Source of the DNA: Lutraria lutraria
Lineage: Eukaryota; Mollusca; Bivalvia; Venerida; Mactridae
NCBI GenBank assembly: GCA_964023205.1
Contig: OZ026848.1
Location: 30,801,912-30,865,911, forward strand
Direction of reading: 5' to 3'
Length of the DNA: 64,000 bases
Shown here: one piece after another, positions 50,101 to 60,500 of the stretch
Layout: each line of letters starts with the position of its first letter
Numbering within the stretch: position 1 is the first letter of the stretch
Notes under the pieces: model-generated
Database searches by the model: none
What the model was told of the DNA's origin: nothing
What the model saw: only the letters and a program-made list of their open reading frames with translations
Position numbers and translations under genes: made by a program

Positions 50101-50738
50101 AATCCCTAAGTTAATATTTACTGTAAATTTAACCTCTGTAGAGCAACAACCTCTAAATAACGGCCAATATTTGCAGCTCCCACAAGGTGTTGCTCCACAG
50201 AGGTTGTACTGTACATGTAATAATCATATTATCAGCCTAAGAAAATGAAGAACAAATAGATACATTAATTGAGTACTTACCGATAACCATGAATACATAA
50301 AATCTGAAAATAATAAGAATACGTATATCTTAGGTGCCAAAATAACTTAATATCAATAGATAGGTGAACAAAACTCACAGCCATGTAGTAAGGTATTTCT
50401 CTCCGAGGGATTGTCAGGGAAAGTTTTTCCTTTCCAAATGCAGACAGGATGAAACTACACCTTTTAAACATCTTCACTTTTCTCCATAAATTGCCTTCAT
50501 TCAAACAGTCATTAGAAATTATTAATGAGAGTTTTAAACAAAAATATTCCAGTCCAATTAGATGGTTATAAATTTGAAATGAGATAGTCTTTTGGTAAGG
50601 TCACGCAAGAAATATGGTATGGTACTGTAAATCAATGCAATTATCACTGGATTTCTGAGAAGTCCATCCTTAACAGAATGAAATTTTAACATCTAAACTT
50701 ACCTTTAATTTATCCTTACTGTCTCCAGAGGATGCCAT
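44195..50738 (-). CDS. OVCA2: OVCA2-type serine hydrolase, eight coding exons, complete
   Basis: Exons on the minus strand: 50738-50703, 50303-50281 (only 23 nt), 49002-48926, 48299-48228, 47750-47632, 47410-47329, 46275-46138, 44343-44195. Total 696 nt, 231 residues, close to the ~227 of vertebrate OVCA2; phases 0,2,1,1,0,1,1 all agree. It is an alpha/beta hydrolase of the FSH1 family, an esterase. Seen directly: LCIHGYRQNAQSFRERTGA at the start, VFITAPN, ERGWWF, the nucleophile elbow GPFDGILSFSQGAA (Ser119), the acid in HVYGETDKV (Asp177) and the histidine in HGGGHFIP (His204). ATG at 50738 follows an acceptor at 50743, so a 5'-UTR intron is likely. Introns carry at least six repeats. Confidence 0.96.
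44441..44643. mobile_element. 203-bp MITE in OVCA2 intron 7
   Basis: The ends GGGCCCACATTCATAAAG and CTTTATGAATATGGGCCC are inverted repeats (one mismatch over these 18 bp; 23-bp arms in all). The motif resembles the element at 12021-12285. Confidence 0.8.
45631..45808. mobile_element. 178-bp MITE with CAGTCAAACCTGT termini
   Basis: Left CAGTCAAACCTGT and right ACAGGTTTGACTG are inverted repeats, with 'ggccac' and 'ggccttt' segments repeating inside. TA precedes the left end (45629-45630). A pogo/Tc1-mariner-type origin is likely from TA targeting; OVCA2 intron 7. Confidence 0.85.
46800..47256. mobile_element. 457-bp hAT-like MITE in OVCA2 intron 6
   Basis: Left TAGTGGTGCAACGATA and right TATCATGGCAACACTA are inverted repeats with about 3-4 mismatches. 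The interior has several 'tattgcaatat' units near both ends. Confidence 0.65.
48382..48462. repeat. 80-bp fold-back element, copy 1
   Basis: The arms 'gagggttcaacgcaacagtg' and 'cactgtcgtaacttg'-type right arm (read on the other strand) pair over about 30 bp. The loop is 'catattgaaataagaac'. OVCA2 intron 3. Confidence 0.85.
48494..48600 (-). repeat. SINE body fragment
   Basis: 'ccattcaacagctatggtca' through 'gcatttatatccc' matches 30328-30410. The tRNA-like head is not evident. Confidence 0.65.
49138..49529. mobile_element. 392-bp MITE in OVCA2 intron 2
   Basis: The ends AGGCCTAAAT and ATTTAAGCCT, and the inner GTTTGCCCTTTACCGACC with its reverse complement GGTCGGTAAAGGGCAAAC, give inverted arms of about 40 bp. 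Confidence 0.8.
49558..49640 (+). repeat. Possible tRNA-derived SINE head
   Basis: 'tgtggcttagatcctgtggt' then 'gaatgctggactagtgacct' has the layout of a tRNA head, but the box B ('ggtcatatcc') is degenerate. Confidence 0.35.
49805..49888. repeat. 80-bp fold-back element, copy 2, inverted relative to copy 1
   Basis: The arms 'gagggctcagcgcaacactg' and the right arm ending 'gcgctgaaccctcga' pair. The loop 'gttcttatttcaatatg' is the reverse complement of the copy 1 loop. OVCA2 intron 2. Confidence 0.85.
50036..50211. mobile_element. 176-bp MITE with CAGTACAACCTCT termini and TA target
   Basis: Left CAGTACAACCTCT and right AGAGGTTGTACTG are perfect inverted repeats, flanked by TA at 50034-50035 and 50212-50213. 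Similar in build to the element at 45631. OVCA2 intron 2. Confidence 0.88.
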
Positions 50739-51597
50739 ATCTCTGAAAAGTATATTATTAAATGCATCCAAGGTAAAAATGCATACATGTGTGTATATTC
50801 TAATTCACAGAGAGACTGGCCAAATATCAAGAATTTCAGAGTGAGTTTTTGACATTATCATTTCACAAATTCCTCAATATTTCCAATACAAATTCAAGTC
50901 AATAAGAAAATGTATGAGGATTTCAAGATTTATAGAATAATTTCATCAGAAGCAGCTCTGAATTCTTCTTGATACCTGTGTATCAGCATGAAATAAATAG
51001 TCTGGTATAGTAGGCCTAAAACACACAGTTCACCCAATACATAGTTCCCACATCTCCAATATTTACCTCCCTTGGTGGTAAAACCACTGTTTTACCTTTC
51101 CAAACACTTTCAATAGCCAAACTAAACAACAACCAACCTAGGCTACCCTATCTTTAATATGAGCATGTTTATTTGTACAACTTACATACATGTTACAACG
51201 TAGTTGAAGGTATTTCACGATGATATGTATGCATTACATTGATGATCATCAAAATGGTCAACAAGACGAAATAAAACAGATCGAATTAGTATTAAAATGG
51301 TACCCAACACTATTTACAACCAAGGACTTATAATACATACATACATGTATAAGTCCTTGTTACAACGAAGTAATCGCAAAATCAGAATGTTAACAGGCCA
51401 AAATCAGATTAAATTTTGAATCAAATTATATACTTAATGAATTTTGATAAAAGAACTTACACAGTTTTTCAGGACAATACGTTTATTTTCTCTTATTTCT
51501 TGATCAACTTACACTATATTGATTGAAACTGAAAGAAAGTAAATGGCGTCCTAAATCTAAGGGAGGTAACTCTTGGTTACGGTATGACTAAAGTACG

Positions 51598-52314
51598 AAA
51601 TGGAGATTTTATGGCAAAATGGGCGAAATGGGCAAAATGGAGATTTCCATAGGCAAAATGGAGATTTCCTTTGTGCCTATGGAGATTTTTATGAAGTATT
51701 ACATCTTTAAATATGCTGGTATACAAAATGCAAATTTTTAAACAATATTATTCACATATATTGAGACTTCCAATGGTAAAATGGAAATTCGCTATGGCAA
51801 AATGGAGATTTCAGACGGAAAAATGGAGATTTGTGATGGCGAAATGGAGATTTCAGATTAAAAATAAATATATATTTTAGATAAAAAATGGAAATTTAGA
51901 CTGCTAAATTAATACATAATATATTATTATTAAACAATATTTTTTTTAAGATTTCCAATGGCAAAATGGAAATTCGTGATGGCGAAATGGAGATTATGGA
52001 GATTTTAGATAAAAAATGGAGATTTTCGGTAGCTAAATGGAATAATGGAAATTGAATATTGATTGAATAGTAGGATTAACATTATCTAAAATATCTATTT
52101 TCCTGTCTGAAATGGAGATTTTAGATAAAAAAGGGAAATTTTAGACTGCTAATTGGAGATTTGTGACGGCAAAATGGAGAAGGCAAAATGGAGATTTCCA
52201 TTTTTTATCTAAAATCTCCATTTTGCCGTCTGAAATCTCCATTTCGCCATCACAAATCTCCATTTTACAGTCTAAAATCTCCATTTCGCCATTACAAATC
52301 TCCATTTTACAGTC
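51598..52314. repeat. Short-period 'aaaatggagattt' array that reverses direction near 52200
   Basis: From 51598 to about 52198 the units read 'ggcaaaatggagatttc' with spacers; from about 52203 to 52314 they read as the reverse complement ('gaaatctccattttgcc'). The turning point is 'ggagatttccattttttat'. The unit length is irregular. Open frames here translate to KMEI-type repeats and are not taken as genes. Confidence 0.9.
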
Positions 52315-52544
52315 TTGGTTAGGTGTAAAACGCGGCTCCAGTGGATCCGGCCAATATAGAATATATTTGCGGTGAAGGGTACGCGTACATCCATTCATAA
52401 CTTCTTTATTAGATGGCAGGATAAGACAAATTTGATACCGAATTAAAGTTGAATATATCAGCATTATGTAAATATCAGATTCTGTAGTAATTAACAAAAC
52501 AAAAAACAAAAAAAACGAATGTTCAGTCCCGGATCAGTTCTGCC

Positions 52545-52900
52545 AGGGATGGTATTAATACGTACAGGGATGCTATATATGTAATATAGCATTCCTGGTT
52601 CTGCTGACAGAAAAATGAGTGTCGCGGATCCCTTAAATTAATAACTATTTTAATTACGCATATAGTATAATAAATTTGACATTATATTAATTAAAGCTGA
52701 ATATTGCAGCATTCTGTAAATATATGGTTTTGTAATATTAATGTTTAACATAATACCTACCGAACTTTCATCTTGAATTGGATATTGTTCACAAATATTT
52801 ATCAGATTCTGTTGGGAAAAATGAATGGCGCGTATCCATGCATAACTTGGTTTTGTCAGGGATGCTATATTACAAGTGTAATCATAGCATCCCTGGTTTT
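52545..52900. repeat. Two related hairpins with 'agggatgctat' arms
   Basis: 52566-52597 pairs AGGGATGCTATAT with ATATAGCATTCCT (one mismatch). 52857-52897 pairs CAGGGATGCTAT with ATAGCATCCCTG and an inner ATTAC/GTAAT. The 'gcagcattctgtaaatat'-type sequence is also duplicated at 52458 and 52708, suggesting a local duplication. Confidence 0.7.
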
Positions 52901-53660
52901 ATCTATAATTACTAGCTCTAAATAATATATTTTTCACAATTGTCGTATAACCAGAGATCTACCTACTTTTCTAGACGAATTTTAGTCATGGACCCGTACA
53001 AGTTTATTCTAGTTGTTTGTAGGTATATTGTACATTTATAGTGTCTTTAACTAGTTTAGGTAATCCTGGTCAATTGATTGGCTAATGGTGATGTCGGTTA
53101 TTTTGTCTGTTTGTCTGCTGTTTGTTGATAGATAAGTAAATCATGCAGGCATTGCTCTGTGATGTTGACATAGATACGTTGTTGTGTGGCATCAATATAG
53201 GAATTAAATGCTGTTTGAAGTTCAATGTGGTTGTATCATGGCAGATTATGGTGAATTTGTTAGCATTCGGTGTATATTCTATTTGATTGATGTAGGATAT
53301 GATATCATCATGTGCTTGTGAACTACATAAATGAATTTATTCATTTGCGAAATACTCATGATTGTCAATATAATTATATTATTCATAACATGTATAAACA
53401 TGTTACTTATACTCTCCATAATTTGGGATCGAATAGTAGTAAAATATACAGTCAATTTCCTTTATGAAAAAGCAACTTCATAAAAAACAAAAAACAATGT
53501 TTCTTGTATTTTGTCTACCTGTAACGTTTCGTTATAGTTTTTCTTGTCAAGTCTATATTAACTATGGATCCATCGATTTTGGATCATTCCTTAAAAAAAC
53601 TACCGATAAACGATAATTAAGTAGTTATTCGCTTGAAACATATCTTATGACAAATTTAGT
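52901..53660. other. Intergenic, no feature recognised
   Basis: AT-rich sequence without supported exons or clear repeats. Confidence 0.4.
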
Positions 53661-53663
53661 TTT

Positions 53664-54046
53664 TATGCCCCCGTATCGATAGATCGGGGGCATATTGTTT
53701 TTGGTCTCTCTGTTTGTCTGTCTGTTTAACCTTGCCCATAAAATCAAAACGCTTGCACCTACATTCATCAAACTTTATATGTAGGTTCTTCATGGCAACC
53801 TAGCTCTACAGGACATGTGCATTTCATGTCAGTAGGTCAAAGGTCAAGGTCACGGGGTCATCGTGTTTAAAATAATCCTACATTTATTTTAAGATACTAC
53901 TAGCTCCTACATTTTTCATGGGATTTTGACGAAACTCTCACAGACTTGTTGTTACCAAGAACCCCCACACATATGTATTCCGGGTTTTGTGATCATTTTT
54001 GACGGAATTATGGCCCTGTAATTGTTTATTTTGGGTGATTGTAATG
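53664..54046 (+). repeat. Dispersed repeat starting 'atgcccccgtatcgata'
   Basis: It opens with a small inverted repeat ('gcccccg...cgggggc') followed by 'aaaatcaaaacgcttgcacc' and 'gacggaattatggccct'. Parts recur at 56086-56530 and 63455-63690. Confidence 0.7.
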
Positions 54047-54054
54047 CACTGCTC

Positions 54055-55480
54055 GAAAAAACGCGTTTACGGAAGTTTAGTGAACAATTATATTTCTATA
54101 AACTTCACGTTTAAAATTTACTTAGAATATAATGACACTTAAACTCCAAATTTACATTTCTTCGTTTATTTGAAATTTACTTAGCGTTTAATGAAGAATT
54201 AAATTCGTGTAAACATCATGTTTAAAATTTACTTAGAATATAATGACACTTAAACTCCAAATTTACATTTCTTCGTTTATTTGAAATTTACTTAGCGTTT
54301 AATGAAGAATTAAATTCGTGTAAACATCATGTTTAAAATTTATTTAGAATATAATGACACTTAAACTTCAAATTTACATTTCTTCATTTATTTGAAATTT
54401 ACTAGCGTTTAAAGACATTGAACCAGGAATGCGAGGCATGTGACTTATGGACCAGAAAGTCCCCTAATTCCACAGTAGGGGGTAATAAAACAGACAGGGT
54501 CATTGATAGACTAGCACCTGTTTACATAATCTGTTACTCTATGCTTATAAAAACAAAAGCAATTTAGTCATCAACTTATTATCACTGTAAATCAATAAAA
54601 TTTATTACCCCACTTTTTGACTAGGTGTCAAGTCTACAGACCGTGACCAGACTGGTTTTATCTGATTAGGGGCAATAAAACAATTAAGAGATTAGACCAC
54701 ATGTGGATTTTGGGGGGGTCACTTATATAGTAGCTGTTCAATGTCTTTAATGAAGAATTAAATTCGTGTAAACATCACGTTTAAAACTTACTTAGAATAT
54801 AATGACACTTAAACTTCAAATTTACATTTCTTCATTTATTTGAAATTTACTAGCGTTTAATGAAGAATTAAATTCGTGTAAACATCATGTTTAAAACTTA
54901 CTTAGAATATAATGACACTTAAACTCCAAATTTACATTTCTTCGTTTATTTGAAATTTACTTAGCGTTTAATGAAGAATTAAATTCGTGTAAACATCATG
55001 TTTAAAATTTACTTAGAATATAATGACACTTAAACTCCAAATTTACATTTTTTCATTTATTTGAAATTTACTAGCGTTTAATGAAGAATTAAATTCGTGT
55101 AAACATCACGTTTAAAACTTACTTAGAATATAATGACACTTAAACTTCAAATTTACATTTCTTCATTTATTTGAAAGTTACTAGCGTTTAATGAAGAATT
55201 AAATTCGTGTAAACATCATGTTTAAAACTTACTTAGAATATAATGATACTTAAATTTCAAATTTACATTTTTCTGTTGATTTGAAATTTACTAGCGTTTA
55301 ATGAAGAATTAAATTCGTGTAAACATCACGTTTAAAACTTACTTAGAATATAATGACACTTAAATTTCAAATTTACATTTTTCTGTTGATTTAAAATTTA
55401 CTAGCGTTTAATGAAGACTTAAATTTATGGAAACTTCATGTTTATAATTTACGTAAAGTTTACTTGGACGTAAAGTTTGA
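54055..55480. repeat. ~111-bp satellite array interrupted by a MITE
   Basis: The anchor 'agcgtttaatgaagaatta' recurs about every 111 bp (54183, 54294 and again through 55410). Within the unit 'aaatttacttag' occurs twice, so the unit may be an old dimer of about 55 bp. The array is cut at 54412 and resumes at 54747. Confidence 0.92.
54413..54746. mobile_element. 334-bp MITE, TTAA target, inside the satellite
   Basis: Termini AGACATTGAAC and GTTCAATGTCT are perfect inverted repeats, flanked by TTAA (54409-54412 and 54747-54750). Neighbouring satellite units read 'gcgtttaatgaag' at this point, which is the empty target. Confidence 0.93.
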
Positions 55481-56085
55481 GTTTATAATTTTACTTAAAT
55501 TTGTTGATATGTAATGTTAATTAATATTAACCCTATCATTTTGGTACCGATTTTTGAAAATTATGCAATTGCAACCGAAACGAGTGCATTATTTTTATTA
55601 AAAATGAAATTGAGAGTTGAATACCTATAGTAACAGTTTGAAGATTATGCATTATTTTGATTTTTGAATTGAGATATTTGAATGATGTTTATATAACGAA
55701 GGTTTTACATTATTTTCTATTATTCTAGATAGTTACTTTTTTAGTGGTAGAGGGTCTGGGGGTTGTGGCTAACTAGTACTACTGTTAGTCATGTTCCCCG
55801 TTTTGTGCTGTCCATTACTAGATGTATGCCATGTTGTATAACAGGTATAAATCCACCACAAACGCTGAACATTTTACTATCTGAGGTTAACACATGCAGT
55901 AATAATTGTTTACACAACCTGTATGCATTTGCGCACTACATCAGTGGTCAGTTTTACAGAGTGTCTAATTTTAGAACAGATTATCAACACAGGAGAGTAC
56001 ACAGGAGAGTGCCAACGGATTTAGATTTAAACTTTGTCTTGGAGTGATATGTTACTTTCAATGAAGAACTGATACATTCGTTAAC
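55481..56085. other. Intergenic, no supported gene
   Basis: A 94-codon open frame at 55763-56047 shows no domain, signal or splice evidence. Confidence 0.4.
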
Positions 56086-56530
56086 TTGTTGACTTGCAAA
56101 ATGGATGATTATTATTCGTCTGTGTATGTTCAGCGAAATACTCTTGTTTCATTCTTTTCTCAAGGATTTTTTATAAAACTTTCATGGAACTATTGTTATC
56201 AAGATACCCAATGCATGTTGAAAAGGTTTTATGAGTCGATAAACTTTGACGGAATTATGGCCCTTTGTTTATTTTGTGCATATGTAATATATACAGAAAT
56301 TATCTTTGTTTGCAACAACTGTTGTATTTCTCAAGGGATTTTTACCAAGCTTTGGTAGAACTATTGTCACCAAGTTCCCCAGCACATATTGTCAGGGTTT
56401 TGTGATTCGATCATTTTTAGCAGATTTACGGCCCTTTGTTTGCCTGTACCAAACTTTAAATTGCCTATTAAATCAAAACGCTACTGCCTACAATCATCAA
56501 ACTTCATATCTTGGTTCATCATGACATTTT
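56086..56530 (+). repeat. Second copy of the 53664-type dispersed repeat
   Basis: 'gacggaattatggccct', 'aaatcaaaacgct' and 'catcaaacttcatat' follow the pattern of 53745-54020, more diverged. Confidence 0.55.
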
Positions 56531-56898
56531 CCCTCTGTACATGCCAATGCTGACACTGATTTCATTGTATGCAGTCAGGCATTATATATATGTATTACAA
56601 GAGATTCCTTTTATGGTTGTAAATTTCACCTAATGGAAGGAAGAGTTTCCTTAGAATCATCCAATAGAATGAGGGTTTTTTTCTGAATAATTAATACGTC
56701 ACGCCAAGAAATATTGGTCAAAAGTCAGCTTAGACACCCAATTCGTGAAAACTCAAAGCACAAATTCGTTAACGTTACTTTGAGGTTTAATAAGTTTCAT
56801 AACCTTGGACGTAAAATACTTAAAAATTAGTTGTATAAATCACGTTAACTGATATATCCTATAATTATAATATTATACTAGGCTATATATGTATATAC

Positions 56899-57180
56899 CA
56901 GGGGTGTAGCTTACCCTAAAATAATGTGTAGGCATGCACCTTTCTATGTGGTCCGGGGCATGACCCCCACCCGCCCCGAAACAAATACATTGTAGATTGC
57001 CGGAGATGCATTCTGGGGCATTTATTTTCCGGCATGATTTAGTAAAAACACATGAAGATTATGCAGTTTTTCCATGCTAGATTTATACATTTTGAGTATT
57101 TCGATCATATATAATATATTTTTCTCATTATATGATTTTCCACGAAAGTTTAAAAAATGTAACTAAGTTCTTCATGTACG
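56899..57180. mobile_element. MITE-like element with 'gtagctta' end
   Basis: 'caggggtgtagcttacccta' and 'tgtgtaggca' match the left ends at 7749 and 8888. 'gattgccggagatgcattct' also matches 8953-8972. The right end is unclear. Confidence 0.55.
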
Positions 57181-57536
57181 TAGACATTGATAGGGGCCAC
57201 AAACGAACTTCACAATAACTAATTAATCTATGAATCGGGCTTTAGAAGGAGTTTACTGCCATAGAATATATCTATATATTCGCAAACAGTTTGCCAACCT
57301 GACTTGAAATAAGGGAGGTAACTGTTGCAAAAGTGTTTTTTTCCTTTTCGAAAGTTGTTTGTCTTTGGCTCCCAAGGCCAATAAACCAGGAAAAAGACCG
57401 AGGTGTCCGACTGAAAATTTGAGTAACCAGTCACAACCCTCCCATGCGCCATTTTGCCGAGTCGCCGACGACTGATTCATTTCCTGGTTGCGAATTACGG
57501 AAGTTAACACTTAATTGTCACTGAAGCGGCATCAAT

Positions 57537-60500
57537 ATGGCTGGGCGACTACCAGCTGTGGTCATCGACAATGGAACGGGGTATGACAAAACAATTCAGA
57601 GCTTAAAATCAAGAGAAACACTCAAAATATCCTAAAAACAACCCTTCCTGTTTTGCAAAAAAATGTTCCATCATCCACCCCACCACCTTTCCTATTGTGT
57701 TATATTGCATCAAATGAAATCGAGACCGTCGTTTTTATCATACAGAAACCTTCCAAACACATTTCTTGTTTTTACTGAAATCTGTGTATATTCTAATGCT
57801 GTTATATGGATGACGAGCTGATATTAACCAGTCACCTGAATAAGTTGTCTTGAAGTAGAAGCTAGGTTTTAATTGATCTGTTAATATATTAATGTTGCAG
57901 CTGGTTATCATATTTCCCATGTAAAAAATAACCTTATTATGTGGTGTTTGATAATAGAATAATGGTGAAGTTAACTGATTCAAATTTATTGAAATGTAGC
58001 TGGTTGACAAGTGACTAATTCTCTTAGAAAAGAAACATAGATCAGACCAATTAGTGTATATTATTGTAGTTTATTGTTTCTATGCTGTTATACATCGAGT
58101 GACATTCTTGTCAGTATATTGTCCTCTTATTGCTTGGTATTAATTATACCGAGTGGTTGTTAAACGCACTGTGTTTTAACTGTATAGAGTGACACAACGT
58201 CTTATAAGTTGGTATACACATCAGGAAGTATCGTATTGAGTGCTCTCGACAAAGTTGATGTGTGTTCATGTTGTAGCTTATAAATTTACCAAGACTCTTG
58301 TGTAATCTGGATTTTATTGTGTTCTTAATACGATTTACATCTGTATTTTCTTAAAATGCCTTACATGAAGCATGCTGTCATTATTGACAATGGCACAGGG
58401 TAGGTTTTTATTTCATTCAGGACTATCATCCGCCATGTTTTGAGGATAGAACATTATCTAAACTCTACATGGTTTTCATTAAGTTTTCCTTTTTGGTCGA
58501 AGGAGGTTTTCCGTGTTCATTTCCTATGTTGTAAATGTTGTATTTGGGAATTCTAGTTGGCCAATATTCATTTCTAAGCAGTCAGTTTGGCCTGTGGCCG
58601 CCCAAGATGGCTGCTTAGAGATGAAAATGATAATAATAAATATTGAAAACACTGCTCTGTATCCAAAGTTAAAGAAGTTTGTTCACTTCCTTATAAATAT
58701 CAAATGTTATTTATGATTATGAATTAGGCATTTGATCTTGAAAGTGATTCATTGAGTTGACAGTTTCAACTTTCATAAAGAAGGGATTTGCTGGTATTAA
58801 TCATGATACACAGGGTCTTCCCTGTTGACCTTTGAGACTAGAGATCAGTATGCCTATAGTGGACATTCTTCATCATTTTCATAGACACAAGAAATCATCT
58901 TACAGACTTTTCTACAAAAGTTGACCTGATTTTTTTTCTTTCTAAGGCTAAGCCAGTAGTTTTTTCACCTTTAAGGAAGGTGGAAGGGGGCCTTAGAATG
59001 GGGAACAATAACATCCTGAGCAGAAAAGGGGATCAATAACATGACAATGGATAAACATCCTCTACCTTTACAGACGAGAGCGTTAGCCCTGTTCGCAGTG
59101 CTCTTTGTTTATTGTTTTGGGCAACAGGTATCGGGTCACCTTGCCAAAATCAACAGGACCAAAATATTATTTAGTATTATACTGGTTAAGGGGAATCTTG
59201 ACTGTTACATGAAAATATTGGGAGATCACTCACACATAAATTAAGACGGATTCATAAATTAATAATAACAAATTGTATATGTTAAATTCATGTTTTATTT
59301 ACAAAAATTTAATTACTTTTTACTTGGGGAACGGGGGAATCCCCGGAGAATACTGGACTTGAAAATGTCATAAAAAAGACCGGCTTTTCAGACGGGAATG
59401 GGGCTGAATTCTGGCCCCAAATCACCTCATAAAAACCCTGAAATAATTCTTGCAGCTGATACAGTTTCAAGACTAAATCTGGGCAAAGTAGAAATGAAAC
59501 AGTCAAAATTTCCTGAATAATGAAATGTAACAACGTAACTTTTTTTCAGATATACAAAAATGGGTTATGCCGGAAACACAGAACCTCAGTTCATTATTCC
59601 ATCTGCTATTGCTGTAAAAGAATCAGCGTCAGTTGGAGATAAATCTATCAAGCGCCTTGGGAAGGGGGTTGATGACTTAGACTTCTTCATTGGAGACGAG
59701 GCTGTTAATGCAACATCTTATTCTGTCAAGGTAAGCTTAAGTATCAGGCTCTGATTCCTCTGTTAAATTAGTGTTAATTGTATGCCTCATAAAAATGGAT
59801 ACTAGCACAATAGTTAAAAGAAGTTTATTTTTTCCAAATCATGGACAATGCTCATTTCCAATGTTGTAAATGCTAAAACTATCCTTTGTTTTTCTAGACA
59901 TTTAAACATTCAGACCTGCCTCCATGAGCGAGTGGTTAAGGTCGCTGACTTCAAAACCTCTCACTGAAAGAGGCTTGTGGGTTCGAGTCCAGCTACCTAC
60001 CTTGTCTCTTGATATGAGAATGTAGGCAATTACTTAGGGAGGATGGGAGTCTAGTACTGGTTAGAGCTGTGGCGAGTATCCGAGTACTCGGGTAATCATG
60101 AATCAATTTGAAAAATAGAGTACAAATTATCGCCATAACTGAGATTCGTGGTTCGCGATCTTGTTTTTTAACACAAAATGCATTCTTTGTTCTTAAAAAT
60201 CCCTTTTCTCTGAATATATATTGTCTCATCATAGACTATGCATTGTTAGCCAAGATGTCCAACCGGATCTTTAAATATTGGGTAACAGGCTCAAACCAGA
60301 AAATGATGCTGGTAAATCCATTAATTGGAAGGGAGTACGTATACATTTAAGTCATTGAACAATTTATATTGATTTACTTCATTATTCTTAAAGGAAAATT
60401 AAATTTATCTGTCTTCGGGACTGCAATTTTGAAGTTTTAGATAGATTACTCAGGGGTGTGGAATTCCTATGTCCGACACGGATTTTTTCTCCTCGGACAA

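Noticed and set aside
52141..52509. 122-codon frame with KMEI repeats
   Set aside because: It is a translation of the short-period array, open because the unit lacks stops.
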